This document shows, in pieces, positions 1 to 5,843 of a stretch of 8,669 nt of DNA; the first letter of the stretch is position 1; every line of letters starts with the position of its first letter. The position numbers and the translations under genes are program-made. Below the pieces are notes generated by a model. That model did not search any database, had not been told where the DNA came from, and was given only the letters and a program-made list of their open reading frames with translations. Source of the stretch: an uncultured Candidatus Saccharibacteria bacterium (GTDB lineage: Bacteria; Patescibacteriota; Saccharimonadia; Saccharimonadales; Saccharimonadaceae); contig CALIXX010000023.1 of assembly GCA_938046115.1 (NCBI GenBank), forward strand, positions 1 through 8,669, written 5' to 3'.

Positions 1-65
1 AGGCTTGCTACTTTCTTGGCAAGCTTGGCGTCGACGAATGGGCCTTTTTTGAGTGAACGACTCAT
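1..65 (-). CDS. rpsS: 30S ribosomal protein S19, N-terminal fragment (runs off the window)
   Basis: S19 is a small-subunit head protein that pairs with S13 near the A-site tRNA. Only the first 21 codons are visible, reading MSRSLKKGPFVDAKLAKKVA and onward. The SRSLKKGPFVD block is the S19 N-terminal signature. The ATG at 65-63 lies 3 nt after the rplB stop, and an AGAGGAAGAGG purine run at the end of rplB serves as its Shine-Dalgarno. It is the next gene of the S10 cluster after rplB, as in nearly all bacteria. The 3' end lies outside the window. Confidence 0.95.
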   Translation of the reverse strand, partial: MSRSLKKGPFVDAKLAKKVAS

Positions 66-68
66 AAA

Positions 69-905
69 CTACCTCTTCCTCTTAGCTTCGTGACGACTGC
101 GGACAATCATCTTATTGGTTGATTTGCGGCGGCGGGTCTTGAAGCCAATTGCTGGCTTACCCCATGGCGTCTTCGGGATGCGGCCAGGGCCCGTCTTGCC
201 TTCACCACCACCCATTGGGTGATCGGCTGGGTTCATGGCCTTACCATGGACGCTTGGGCGCCACCCCATACGGCGACGGCGACCGGCCGAGCCAAGCTTA
301 ACATTCTGGTGCTGGACGTTGCCTACCACACCAATGCTGGCTTCGCACTCAAGGCGGAACTTGCGCACCTCACCACTGGGCATCCGCACCATGGCGTAGC
401 CGTCTTCTTTAGCCATGAGCTGAGCTTTAGTACCAGCACTACGCACCATCTGAGCACCCTTACCGTGGTTGATCTCGATAGCGTAGATTTGGCTACCAAC
501 CGGGATGTTAGCCAGTGGCATGCGGTTGCTCGCCTCAATTGGCGCATCAGCACCAGTCTGAAGCACCTTACCCTTGGTCATTTGAGTATCAGCCAAGATG
601 TAGTGGTAGAGACCATGCTGATCCTTCACGCGGGCAATGCGGGCACTGCGGTTTGGATCGTACTCAATCTCCTCCACCGTCAGCGTCAAGCCAGCAGCCA
701 AGCGATGGTCAAGCAAGCGGTAGTGCCGCTTGACGCCACCACCGCGATGCCGGACGGTGATCTTACCCGTGTTATTGCGACCAGCCTTCTGCTTACCAGC
801 CTTAACGAGGCTCTTGAGCGGCTTGCGCGTCGTTACATCGCTCAAATCCTGCGATGTCATGCCGCGGCGGGCGGGAGTGGTTGGGTTGTACTGCTTAATC
901 GGCAT
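69..905 (-). CDS. rplB: 50S ribosomal protein L2
   Basis: L2 is a large-subunit core protein that supports subunit joining and the peptidyl-transferase region. The 278 residues match the usual length of about 275. The N-terminal part has KITVRHRGGGVKRHYR (about 48-63), which begins the OB-fold rRNA-binding domain. The C-terminal part has MGWRPSVHGKAMNPADHPMG and then GGEGKTGPG (about 213-240), followed by a basic tail. His229 matches the E. coli His229 position implicated in peptidyl-transferase assembly. The usual second histidine of HPHGGGEG is Met231 here. The ATG overlaps the rplW stop as TAATG and is preceded by AGAAGGAGGATAAG, a strong SD. Translational coupling within the S10 operon is likely. 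Confidence 0.98.
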   Translation of the reverse strand: MPIKQYNPTTPARRGMTSQDLSDVTTRKPLKSLVKAGKQKAGRNNTGKITVRHRGGGVKRHYRLLDHRLAAGLTLTVEEIEYDPNRSARIARVKDQHGLYHYILADTQMTKGKVLQTGADAPIEASNRMPLANIPVGSQIYAIEINHGKGAQMVRSAGTKAQLMAKEDGYAMVRMPSGEVRKFRLECEASIGVVGNVQHQNVKLGSAGRRRRMGWRPSVHGKAMNPADHPMGGGEGKTGPGRIPKTPWGKPAIGFKTRRRKSTNKMIVRSRHEAKRKR

Positions 906-1240
906 TACTTATCCTCCTTCTGCTCTGTTTGCGGCTGTTGTTCTTCTGTCTCAAACACCTTAATCTCGCCTTCACTTAGGCGGACGTACGCCTTTTTGCT
1001 GTCGTGGCGATGTGTGATACCTGGGTAGCGGCGCTTGCCCCGGCTGTAGCGAATAGCTTTGCCGCTTTGCACAGCAGTGGTGACATTGGCTACTTTAGTG
1101 CCATCGTACTGTGCCTCAACGGCTGCAGCGATCTGCTGCTTGTTGGCCGACAGCGGCACATCAAAGATGTAGGTGTTTTGGCTCGTGATGAGCCGGTAGG
1201 ATTTTTCGGTGGCGCGGGGAGTGACTAATACGAGTTGCAT
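905..1240 (-). CDS. rplW: 50S ribosomal protein L23
   Basis: L23 sits at the polypeptide exit tunnel and is the docking site for trigger factor and SRP. The 111-residue product begins MQLVLVTPRATEKSYRL, the L23 opening motif (x-P-x-x-TEKS). It continues with the conserved central block ANKQQIAAAVEAQY and a basic loop GKRRYPGITHRHDSKKAYV (about 68-86) typical of rRNA contact. From about residue 97 it has an acidic, glutamine-rich tail (TEEQQPQTEQKEDK) beyond the usual length of about 95-100. The ATG abuts the rplD stop directly (TAAATG), and CAGGAGGACA inside rplD is the SD. The gene lies between rplD and rplB, its standard place. Confidence 0.96.
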   Translation of the reverse strand: MQLVLVTPRATEKSYRLITSQNTYIFDVPLSANKQQIAAAVEAQYDGTKVANVTTAVQSGKAIRYSRGKRRYPGITHRHDSKKAYVRLSEGEIKVFETEEQQPQTEQKEDK

Positions 1241-1861
1241 TTATTTGTCCTCCTGTGCGAGCCACGCCGTAATAACATCCAGCGCCTGAGGCGACAGAAC
1301 GATATGGTCGGCATTAAGAATGTAATAGACATTGAGATACATCGCACTCACAGCCAGTACCTGCTGGAGGTTGGCCGTAGAGCGAATCAGCTCGGGCGAC
1401 TTCTCGCCAGCGACGAGCAGCACTTTGCGCTCGAGCTTGAACTGGCGGAGGAACGCCGCAGCGTCTTTGGTCTTGCCAGTTACCTTGTCCTCAAAAGGCA
1501 AGACCTGGATCTTGCCAGCCTGGTGAGCCAGTGTGAGAGCTTGGCGAATGGCGACACGTTTGCTGGTCTTAGATAGCTTCTTGCGGTAGTTCTCGTTGCC
1601 GCGTGGGCCAAAGACCACACCACCGCCCCGCCAAATTGGGTTGCGGATACTGCCGAAGCGAGCTCGGCCAGTGCCCTTCTGCCGCCATGGCTTCTTGCCA
1701 CCACCGCGGACTTCGCCCCGCTGCAAGGTGGTTGCACTTGCCTGGCGGGCGTTTGCCAAGAAAGCGTCGTAAGCGAGCTTGAGCAGCTCGTGGTTCGGCA
1801 CATCGACGCCGAAGACGCTGGTTGGCAAGGTTGCTTTTGCTGGCTTGGTAGATTCAGCCAT
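1241..1861 (-). CDS. rplD: 50S ribosomal protein L4
   Basis: L4 is an early large-subunit assembly protein whose extended loop lines the exit tunnel. In E. coli it also represses the S10 operon by binding the mRNA leader. The 206 residues match the family. The diagnostic tunnel-loop segment RGGGKKPWRQKGTGRARFG lies at 52-70, followed by SIRNPIWRGGGVVFGP. The C-terminal globular domain has the ERKVLLVAGE strand and ends near AQEDK. Its ATG overlaps the rplC stop as TAATG, and TAGGAGGTG at the end of rplC is the SD. If autoregulation exists here, the leader upstream of rplC would be the target. That part is inference. Confidence 0.97.
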   Translation of the reverse strand: MAESTKPAKATLPTSVFGVDVPNHELLKLAYDAFLANARQASATTLQRGEVRGGGKKPWRQKGTGRARFGSIRNPIWRGGGVVFGPRGNENYRKKLSKTSKRVAIRQALTLAHQAGKIQVLPFEDKVTGKTKDAAAFLRQFKLERKVLLVAGEKSPELIRSTANLQQVLAVSAMYLNVYYILNADHIVLSPQALDVITAWLAQEDK

Positions 1862-2472
1862 TACTTAGCACCTCCTAGGATAATTAAGCCCTTCTTGGGA
1901 CCTGGGACAGCGCCTTTGACACCAATCAAGTTATCCTCAGCCGAGATAAACTCAACCGTCAGATTCTTGACAGTGACACGCTCGTGGCCCATCTGGCCCG
2001 CCATGCGCTTCCCTTTGAAAATCTTTTGTGGGTACATGCTACCGATCGAACCGACCTTACGCGTGTTACCCTTACCACCGTGGGTTTTGCGGTGGCGCTT
2101 GAAGTTGTGCCGCTTAATCGTACCAGCCCAACCTTTACCCTTGCTGATGCCCGTGACATCCACGACATCGCCGAGCGCAAACTCCGTAACGCTCCATGTG
2201 TCGCCCACCTTGACATCGCCAAGGTCGTCGACACGAAATTCCCGAATATGCTTCGGGGTGACACCGGCTGGCTTCACATGCCCAGCCACGGCCTTGCTCA
2301 GGTTCTTACCCGCACCATACGCCACCTGTACTGCGTTGTAGCCGTCTGTCTCGACGGACTTGACCTGAGTCGCAGCGACAGGCCCAGCCTGGATAAGCGT
2401 GACAGGAATCGTCGTGCCATCCTGGCTGATGATTTGGGTCATACCAATCTTGGTACCGAGAAGTGCTTTCAT
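1861..2472 (-). CDS. rplC: 50S ribosomal protein L3
   Basis: L3 is an early large-subunit assembly protein whose loop reaches the peptidyl-transferase centre. The product has 203 residues and opens MKALLGTKIGMTQI, the classic L3 start. The extended loop spans RKTHGGKGNTRKVGSIG (128-144) and then IFKGKRMAGQMGHERVT (151-167), both strongly conserved. The Gln methylated by PrmB in E. coli (Gln150 in QNQTPG) has no equivalent, because this stretch reads SMYPQK and is one residue shorter. ATG is at 2472-2470, and the GGGAGCAAGAGGG upstream gives an SD. It is the first gene of the cluster here. The usual preceding rpsJ is absent. Confidence 0.97.
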   Translation of the reverse strand: MKALLGTKIGMTQIISQDGTTIPVTLIQAGPVAATQVKSVETDGYNAVQVAYGAGKNLSKAVAGHVKPAGVTPKHIREFRVDDLGDVKVGDTWSVTEFALGDVVDVTGISKGKGWAGTIKRHNFKRHRKTHGGKGNTRKVGSIGSMYPQKIFKGKRMAGQMGHERVTVKNLTVEFISAEDNLIGVKGAVPGPKKGLIILGGAK

Positions 2473-2611
2473 TGCCCTCTTGCTCCCATGTAAAATCCCC
2501 GGCGACTAGCAGTATCTTGGTACCAACACTGCGTGGCTACACACTTTGCTGGCCAAGACTTACCAATTCGTCCTGGGATGAGTTGCTATTACGTAATAAA
2601 TTACAGCTACC

Positions 2612-2620
2612 ATAGTACCA
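2612..2620 (-). promoter_or_regulatory. Proximal rplC promoter candidate (extended -10)
   Basis: Reading the minus strand, TGGTACTAT combines a TGn extension with a TACTAT -10 box. No good -35 hexamer lies 17 nt upstream, which is tolerable for an extended -10. The predicted start near 2605 gives a leader of about 130 nt that includes the TATTACGTAATA palindrome at about +8 to +19. Confidence 0.4.
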
Positions 2621-2648
2621 TAGAATGGGGCGAGAAAGCAAGAGGGCA

Positions 2649-2677
2649 AGCGCTCTAGCCGTTTGGCTCGGAACGCT
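2649..2677 (-). terminator. Hairpin between the lipoprotein gene and rplC: weak terminator or attenuator
   Basis: The minus-strand RNA can fold AGCGUUCCGAGCC against GGCUAGAGCGCU around an AAAC loop. This gives about 11 pairs including one G-U, with one mismatch and one bulge. The 3' flank, UGCCCUCUUGCUUUCUC, is pyrimidine-rich but has no solid U tract. It could end lipoprotein transcripts, or, if the distal promoter is used, act as an attenuator in the ribosomal leader. Confidence 0.4.
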
Positions 2678-2724
2678 CGCCCATGTCCTTTCTCATCAAT
2701 CACTACACTTCATCTTATAGAGAG

Positions 2725-2753
2725 ACTGTACCGCTACCACCTCACTAGTTCAA
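2725..2753 (-). promoter_or_regulatory. Distal rplC promoter candidate (TTGAAC-17-TACAGT)
   Basis: On the minus strand TTGAAC (2753-2748) and TACAGT (2730-2725) are separated by exactly 17 nt. Each matches the sigma-70 consensus at 4 of 6 positions. The predicted start near 2718 lies after the lipoprotein stop and upstream of the hairpin, so the rplC transcript would carry a leader of about 245 nt. Confidence 0.35.
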
Positions 2754-2781
2754 GCTACCTATGATAACGTATGCGATACCT

Positions 2782-3441
2782 CTATTGGTTCAATGCTCTG
2801 TTAGCCGCTAATGCTCCATTGACACCATCTGTATGCTCTGTGGCAATTTCTACCCTGCGCCATGTGCCATCAGGTTGTGGGAAAGCAGCCTCTTTTGGGA
2901 CTTCACCTGCACCAAAGTTGTCTTCTGACTTATGGAACTCAATACATTGAGTGACCACCAAGCCACTCTCCTTCACTGCGTTGACGCCATTACCATCAGA
3001 TGTTGTGATAAAGTTGATGTCACTTTGTGGTACTTCATTAATTTGATCTGGACTGTGAGTCGCCGTGTAGAGTTTTACCTCATTCGCTGGGTTCTTTTTG
3101 ACTGCGCCTGGCTGGCTACACGATGGGTCACCATTAACCGTTGCCAACGGTAGTGCATAAGTATCACCGCTGTTAGCATCCAGCTCTTCACCAACGAAAC
3201 CTGGCGCAATCCATACTGGGCCATCAGCAACTTCACGAGCCCAACTGTCATAACTGGTAGGGTTAAAGCCTGCCGCTGCCGCACTGCTTGTGTTGTTCTC
3301 TGCTGGTCGTGCTTGCTCCTGCGCGCCGCAGCCAGACAATCCAGCTGCCAAAGCCAATGCTGCAATCGCGCCAACTGGCCGACGGAACCGTGACAGGCCT
3401 TTCACTTCTTGCGTTGGTATTGCTGCTGACTCGTAAGACAT
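2782..3441 (-). CDS. Predicted lipoprotein of unknown function
   Basis: The 219-residue product starts with a basic stretch (KGLSRFRRP, 15-23), a hydrophobic segment (AIAALALAAG) and the lipobox LSGC with Cys38. This is the pattern of a lipoprotein signal cut by signal peptidase II, so the mature protein is probably anchored outside the membrane. An Ala/Ser/Asn-rich linker follows (about 44-58). The rest is a single soluble domain with no fold I recognise. Two cysteines, Cys108 and Cys166, could form a disulfide after export. The start ATG has AAAGGAG 6 nt upstream and a good promoter behind it. The n-region before the hydrophobic stretch is long (about 22 residues), but no internal Met offers a shorter start. 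It is monocistronic and diverges from prmC. Confidence 0.85.
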   Translation of the reverse strand: MSYESAAIPTQEVKGLSRFRRPVGAIAALALAAGLSGCGAQEQARPAENNTSSAAAAGFNPTSYDSWAREVADGPVWIAPGFVGEELDANSGDTYALPLATVNGDPSCSQPGAVKKNPANEVKLYTATHSPDQINEVPQSDINFITTSDGNGVNAVKESGLVVTQCIEFHKSEDNFGAGEVPKEAAFPQPDGTWRRVEIATEHTDGVNGALAANRALNQ

Positions 3442-3480
3442 AGGCCGCTCCTTTGGTCACTACTATTTATATAGTAATAT

Positions 3481-3509
3481 ATTGTAGTATTCTCCCAGGC
3501 GAATTGCAA
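3481..3509 (-). promoter_or_regulatory. Promoter of the lipoprotein gene (TTGCAA-17-TACAAT)
   Basis: Minus-strand TTGCAA (3509-3504) and TACAAT (3486-3481) are spaced 17 nt apart, matching consensus at 4 of 6 and 5 of 6 positions. The predicted start near 3474 leaves a 5' UTR of about 32 nt ending in AAAGGAG. The DNA just downstream (3449-3490) is AT-rich and contains dyads, such as ACTAT-TTAT-ATAGT and CTAC/GTAG arms, where a regulator could bind. Confidence 0.6.
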
Positions 3510-3569
3510 ATGAGCGTCGTTTGCGCTGCGGAACTTTGCTGCTTGCTGCCACCTCTATATCGCTCACTA

Positions 3570-3583
3570 TGCTACAATATAAT
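3570..3583 (+). promoter_or_regulatory. prmC promoter (-10 boxes TGCTACAAT and TATAAT)
   Basis: Two overlapping -10 boxes are present: TGCTACAAT (3570-3578, extended -10) and a perfect TATAAT (3578-3583). No convincing -35 is seen. The TATAAT places the transcription start at about 3590, exactly the A of the chosen prmC start codon, so the mRNA would be leaderless. The same TGCTACAAT string occurs in the rplU promoter. Confidence 0.55.
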
Positions 3584-3589
3584 GCGTTA

Positions 3590-4423
3590 ATGCGTCACCC
3601 AATCCCCTCACCTACCTCTGTCGATGCTTGGCTTGCTGCGGCGGCTGCCCAGCTGCGGACGGCTGGTATTGCTAGCAGCCGGCTTGATAGCGAGCTGCTG
3701 CTAAGCCATGTACTGCAGCGGCCTCGACACTGGCTCCATGCCCACGGCGATAGCACACTCCTGCACGAGCAACACATGCAGGCAGAACAGCTCCTTACCC
3801 GCCGCCTTCGGCATGAGCCACTGGCCTACTTGGTGGGGCACAAGGAATTCTATGGGCGCGATTTTGTCGTTTCACCCGCTGTGCTCGTACCTCGGCCCGA
3901 GACAGAGCAAATGATCACCCTCTTACTGCAGCTCATTCAGCCCACGCAGAGCACCATTGCCGATGTTGGTACTGGCAGCGGCATTCTCGCCATCACAGCG
4001 CAGCTCGAGCTCCCACCGTGCAAAGTTGATGCATACGACGTAAGCCTTGAAGCTATCGCCATCGCTCGGCACAACAGCAAGCAGCATGGCGCTACCTCTG
4101 TTCATTTTATTCAGAGCGACCTCCTCGCGGCAGCGCAGCAGCGCTATGATGTCATTCTTGCCAATCTCCCCTACGTCGATCCCACCTGGCAGCGCGACGA
4201 CCGCGAGACAGCGCACGAGCCAACCCTGGCACTCTTTGCCGAGGACGATGGGCTCGCCCTCATCTCTACCCTCCTCGCTCAGACGGAGCAATGGCTTACG
4301 CCCAGTGGCCTACTCATCCTCGAGGCCGACCCCTGCCAGCACTCACACATCATCGCTCGCGCCGCCGCACACCAGCTCACCCATGTGCGGAGCGAGGGGT
4401 ATGCGCTGGCCTTCACAAAATAG
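3590..4423 (+). CDS. prmC: Release factor glutamine methyltransferase (PrmC/HemK)
   Basis: PrmC methylates the GGQ glutamine of peptide-chain release factors RF1 and RF2 using S-adenosylmethionine. From the chosen start the product has 277 residues, the normal length. The N-terminal helical domain ends in EPLAYLVGHKEFYG (76-89), followed by the family motif PRPETE (101-106). The SAM-binding loop is DVGTGSG (125-131). The substrate-binding motif is NLPY (192-195), where most PrmC proteins have NPPY. EPTLALFAEDDGL (210-222) is a further family block. In-frame ATGs at 3521 and 3569 also exist, but both lie upstream of or within the -10 boxes, so 3590 is preferred. No SD precedes it. Its stop is 7 nt from that of the convergent gene, with no terminator between them. 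Confidence 0.9.
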   Translation: MRHPIPSPTSVDAWLAAAAAQLRTAGIASSRLDSELLLSHVLQRPRHWLHAHGDSTLLHEQHMQAEQLLTRRLRHEPLAYLVGHKEFYGRDFVVSPAVLVPRPETEQMITLLLQLIQPTQSTIADVGTGSGILAITAQLELPPCKVDAYDVSLEAIAIARHNSKQHGATSVHFIQSDLLAAAQQRYDVILANLPYVDPTWQRDDRETAHEPTLALFAEDDGLALISTLLAQTEQWLTPSGLLILEADPCQHSHIIARAAAHQLTHVRSEGYALAFTK

Positions 4424-4430
4424 CGATAGA

Positions 4431-5117
4431 CTATCCTACCAACTGCAATGCACGCTGTGCCATTTGTTCTGCAATATGTATAGCCGTTAACCCCCAGCGC
4501 TCATGCCATGGCAGCATGCTACGCACCTTGTTGAGCGCTTGGTGAGCGTAATGTTCTGGCGACTGGACTGTCGCGTGCTGGAGTAGTGCACACACCTCGG
4601 CCAGTTCTTGGCCATCTACCTCTGTTGGCTGCGCCTCATCTACCAATACAACTATATCATCTGTATCGGCGGTATCGTGCTCATAGCAAAATACCTGTGG
4701 CTCGGCCAGTAATGTGTTGCTGTGGCTAGTCGTATCGAGACAATACAACCGCACCTTGCCAGTGTATATGCCATCTTCATCCACCTCATGCATAATAATA
4801 TGCGGGTCGCGCACCCGGCCATCTTTATCCAAAGCAGCCCGGGCACTCAGGGTGAGACGCTGCCCACTATCAGTTTTGTGGCCAAAGTATACACTGCGCA
4901 CCTCACCACCGTCGTAGCGCTGCCGGTCAGCCGCACCACGTCGGCGCGCACTTCTGTACTGGGTGGTAATAGTATCCTGGACGACTGCGGTGAGCTGCTC
5001 AGCCAATAAGCCCGGCTGCTCGTGCTGGCCTGGCGGTGCAAGCTCAGCGCCAGTATTGGTTGCGTGTGACGGGAGATGCAAAGCATCGCCCGCGCGGGGT
5101 GGTGTGTTGTATGTCAT
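4431..5117 (-). CDS. Conserved-looking hypothetical protein, 228 aa
   Basis: I do not recognise this family. The 228-residue product is predicted soluble, with no signal peptide or membrane segment. Residues 1-35 are Pro/Gly/His/Asn-rich and probably disordered. A helix (about 37-58, LLAEQLTAVVQDTITTQYRS) and a short basic patch (RSARRRGAADRQR) follow. An acidic, beta-rich middle (about 72-162) comes next, and then a helical C-terminus (about 167-228). Several short blocks resemble, in the same order, blocks of the 206-aa protein at 7497-8117. The start ATG has AGAGGGAA 7 nt upstream, a good SD. It is monocistronic and converges on prmC. Coding is supported by length, SD and base composition typical of the neighbours. 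Confidence 0.8.
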   Translation of the reverse strand: MTYNTPPRAGDALHLPSHATNTGAELAPPGQHEQPGLLAEQLTAVVQDTITTQYRSARRRGAADRQRYDGGEVRSVYFGHKTDSGQRLTLSARAALDKDGRVRDPHIIMHEVDEDGIYTGKVRLYCLDTTSHSNTLLAEPQVFCYEHDTADTDDIVVLVDEAQPTEVDGQELAEVCALLQHATVQSPEHYAHQALNKVRSMLPWHERWGLTAIHIAEQMAQRALQLVG

Positions 5118-5285
5118 GTTGTTCCCTCTGTGTGTTAGATATACTTCCCTTTTAGCATACTATAGAAGGATAGCTTCGCGCAAATAACAGAGGTAAACAA
5201 ATGAACGTCTTTATACTATATTCAGAACAGCTTTAGTATAGCTCTCTGTACTCTGCCGTTGCGAGTAATTCACGCAGCTTTAGAA
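5118..5285. other. AT-rich upstream region with an inverted repeat and a direct repeat
   Basis: No gene is seen between the 228-aa gene and the rplU terminator. Perfect 7-nt arms TATACTA (5212-5218) and TAGTATA (5234-5240) face each other across 15 nt. The 9-mer CAGCTTTAG occurs twice (5228-5236 and 5275-5283). On the minus strand TATAGT (5164-5159) is a plausible -10 for the 228-aa gene, with start near 5152 and a UTR of about 35 nt, but its -35 is poor (TTATTT). The repeats may be operator sites or chance in AT-rich DNA. Confidence 0.3.
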
Positions 5286-5316
5286 CCAAAAACCACCCAT
5301 CAGCTGGGTGGTTTTG
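5286..5316. terminator. Bidirectional intrinsic terminator after rplU
   Basis: A perfect 10-bp stem, AAAACCACCC (5289-5298) with GGGTGGTTTT (5306-5315), encloses a 7-nt loop. T runs follow on both strands. On the minus strand it reads GGTTTTTGG just after the stem, 30 nt downstream of the rplU stop, so it ends the rplU transcript. Confidence 0.88.
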
Positions 5317-5345
5317 TAGTGTTATATATAATATATACACCGTAG

Positions 5346-5651
5346 CTATTTGATCGATGTGATCATAATGCGGCTGTATTGCTGGCGATGGCCACGCTCT
5401 TTGTGGACGCGCTTTTTGGCTTTGTAGCGAATGACGCGGATTTTGTCGCCCTTAACGAGCGCTTCTACGACCTCGGCCTTGACCTTGACGCCTGCAACGT
5501 GCGGCGTACCAACAGTGGTCGTCTCGCCATCGATGGTCAGGAGTGCATCGGCTTCGAGCGCTTTTGTGCCGTCCGGGAGGCGGTCCACCAGGAGGGTCTC
5601 TTTTTCGGCGACGAGATACTGCTTGCCGCCAAGCTGAATGACTGCTTTCAT
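5346..5651 (-). CDS. rplU: 50S ribosomal protein L21
   Basis: L21 binds 23S rRNA domain II and helps large-subunit assembly. The 101-residue product opens MKAVIQLGGKQYLVAE and ends with a basic block (RVIRYKAKKRVHKERGHRQQ, then YSRIMITSIK). Both are L21 signatures, and the length is the usual 101-103. An upstream in-frame extension exists but overlaps the promoter. The start at 5651 is fixed by the AAGGA 6 nt before it and by the strong promoter at 5685-5713. In most bacteria rpmA (L27) follows directly. Here a terminator follows instead, so rplU is monocistronic. Confidence 0.96.
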   Translation of the reverse strand: MKAVIQLGGKQYLVAEKETLLVDRLPDGTKALEADALLTIDGETTTVGTPHVAGVKVKAEVVEALVKGDKIRVIRYKAKKRVHKERGHRQQYSRIMITSIK

Positions 5652-5684
5652 CTGATTCCTTATAATTATTAATACTTCCGACTG

Positions 5685-5713
5685 ATTGTAGCAGAGACGG
5701 CGGTGGATGTCAA
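5685..5713 (-). promoter_or_regulatory. rplU promoter (TTGACA-17-TACAAT, extended -10)
   Basis: Minus strand: a perfect TTGACA (5713-5708), a 17-nt spacer, and TACAAT (5690-5685) preceded by TGC, giving TGCTACAAT. This is the best promoter in the window. The predicted start near 5678 leaves a UTR of about 26 nt containing AAGGA. Confidence 0.85.
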
Positions 5714-5843
5714 AGCTGGTATATCTCACTATCAAGCCCCGCTCATCTCACATTTCCTCCTTTTTGCTGTTCCCTTCCGCTAGCGCTTTATTAGGAGTCA
5801 CCATTCACCAAATATCATCCTCATGCACTGGACTAAAAAGAGA
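5714..5843. other. Short intergenic spacer with a hairpin around a stop codon
   Basis: No gene is seen between the rplU promoter and the deoxyribosyltransferase-like gene. A hairpin with CTGGA/TCCAG arms (5828-5852, 8 of 9 pairs) contains the stop codon of the gene at 5844 but lacks a U tract, so it is not a clear terminator. A strong SD-like AAAGGAGG sits near 5750 on the minus strand, but only a 4-codon reading frame follows it. Confidence 0.3.

Larger units (their letters stand above)
2473..2781 (-). promoter_or_regulatory. Leader and promoter region of the ribosomal-protein cluster
   Basis: This 309-nt gap separates the lipoprotein gene from rplC and holds no long reading frame. On the minus strand it contains a distal promoter candidate, a hairpin and a proximal extended -10, each listed separately. 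Closer to rplC there is a perfect 12-nt palindrome TATTACGTAATA (2587-2598), a tandem direct repeat TACCATAG x2 (plus strand, 2608-2623), and an interrupted palindrome built around TTGGTACCAA with CAGT/ACTG outer arms (2510-2531). A transcript from either promoter would carry an untranslated leader of about 130-250 nt. That is long for this compact genome and is consistent with leader-based autoregulation, which is inferred rather than shown. Confidence 0.55.

Noticed and set aside
219..1028. Long plus-strand open frame of 269 codons opposite rplB and rplW
   Set aside because: It is antisense to two unmistakable ribosomal genes. Its product has no protein-like motif, and its openness follows from the codon bias of the real genes.
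1984..2493. Plus-strand open frame opposite rplC
   Set aside because: Shadow of L3, whose conserved motifs fix the minus strand as coding.
2641..2710. Possible tRNA or other structured RNA gene around the 2649-2677 hairpin
   Set aside because: No cloverleaf, T-loop GTTCRANYC box or acceptor stem could be built; only one hairpin is supported.
3449..3490. AT-rich dyad region considered as an origin or attachment site
   Set aside because: It is short, has no DnaA-box repeats or integrase-type features, and is explained by two divergent promoters.
5652..5735. 28-codon upstream extension of rplU from a TTG
   Set aside because: It spans the TTGACA/TACAAT promoter, and L21 proteins start at MKAVIQ; the AAGGA SD fits the ATG at 5651.
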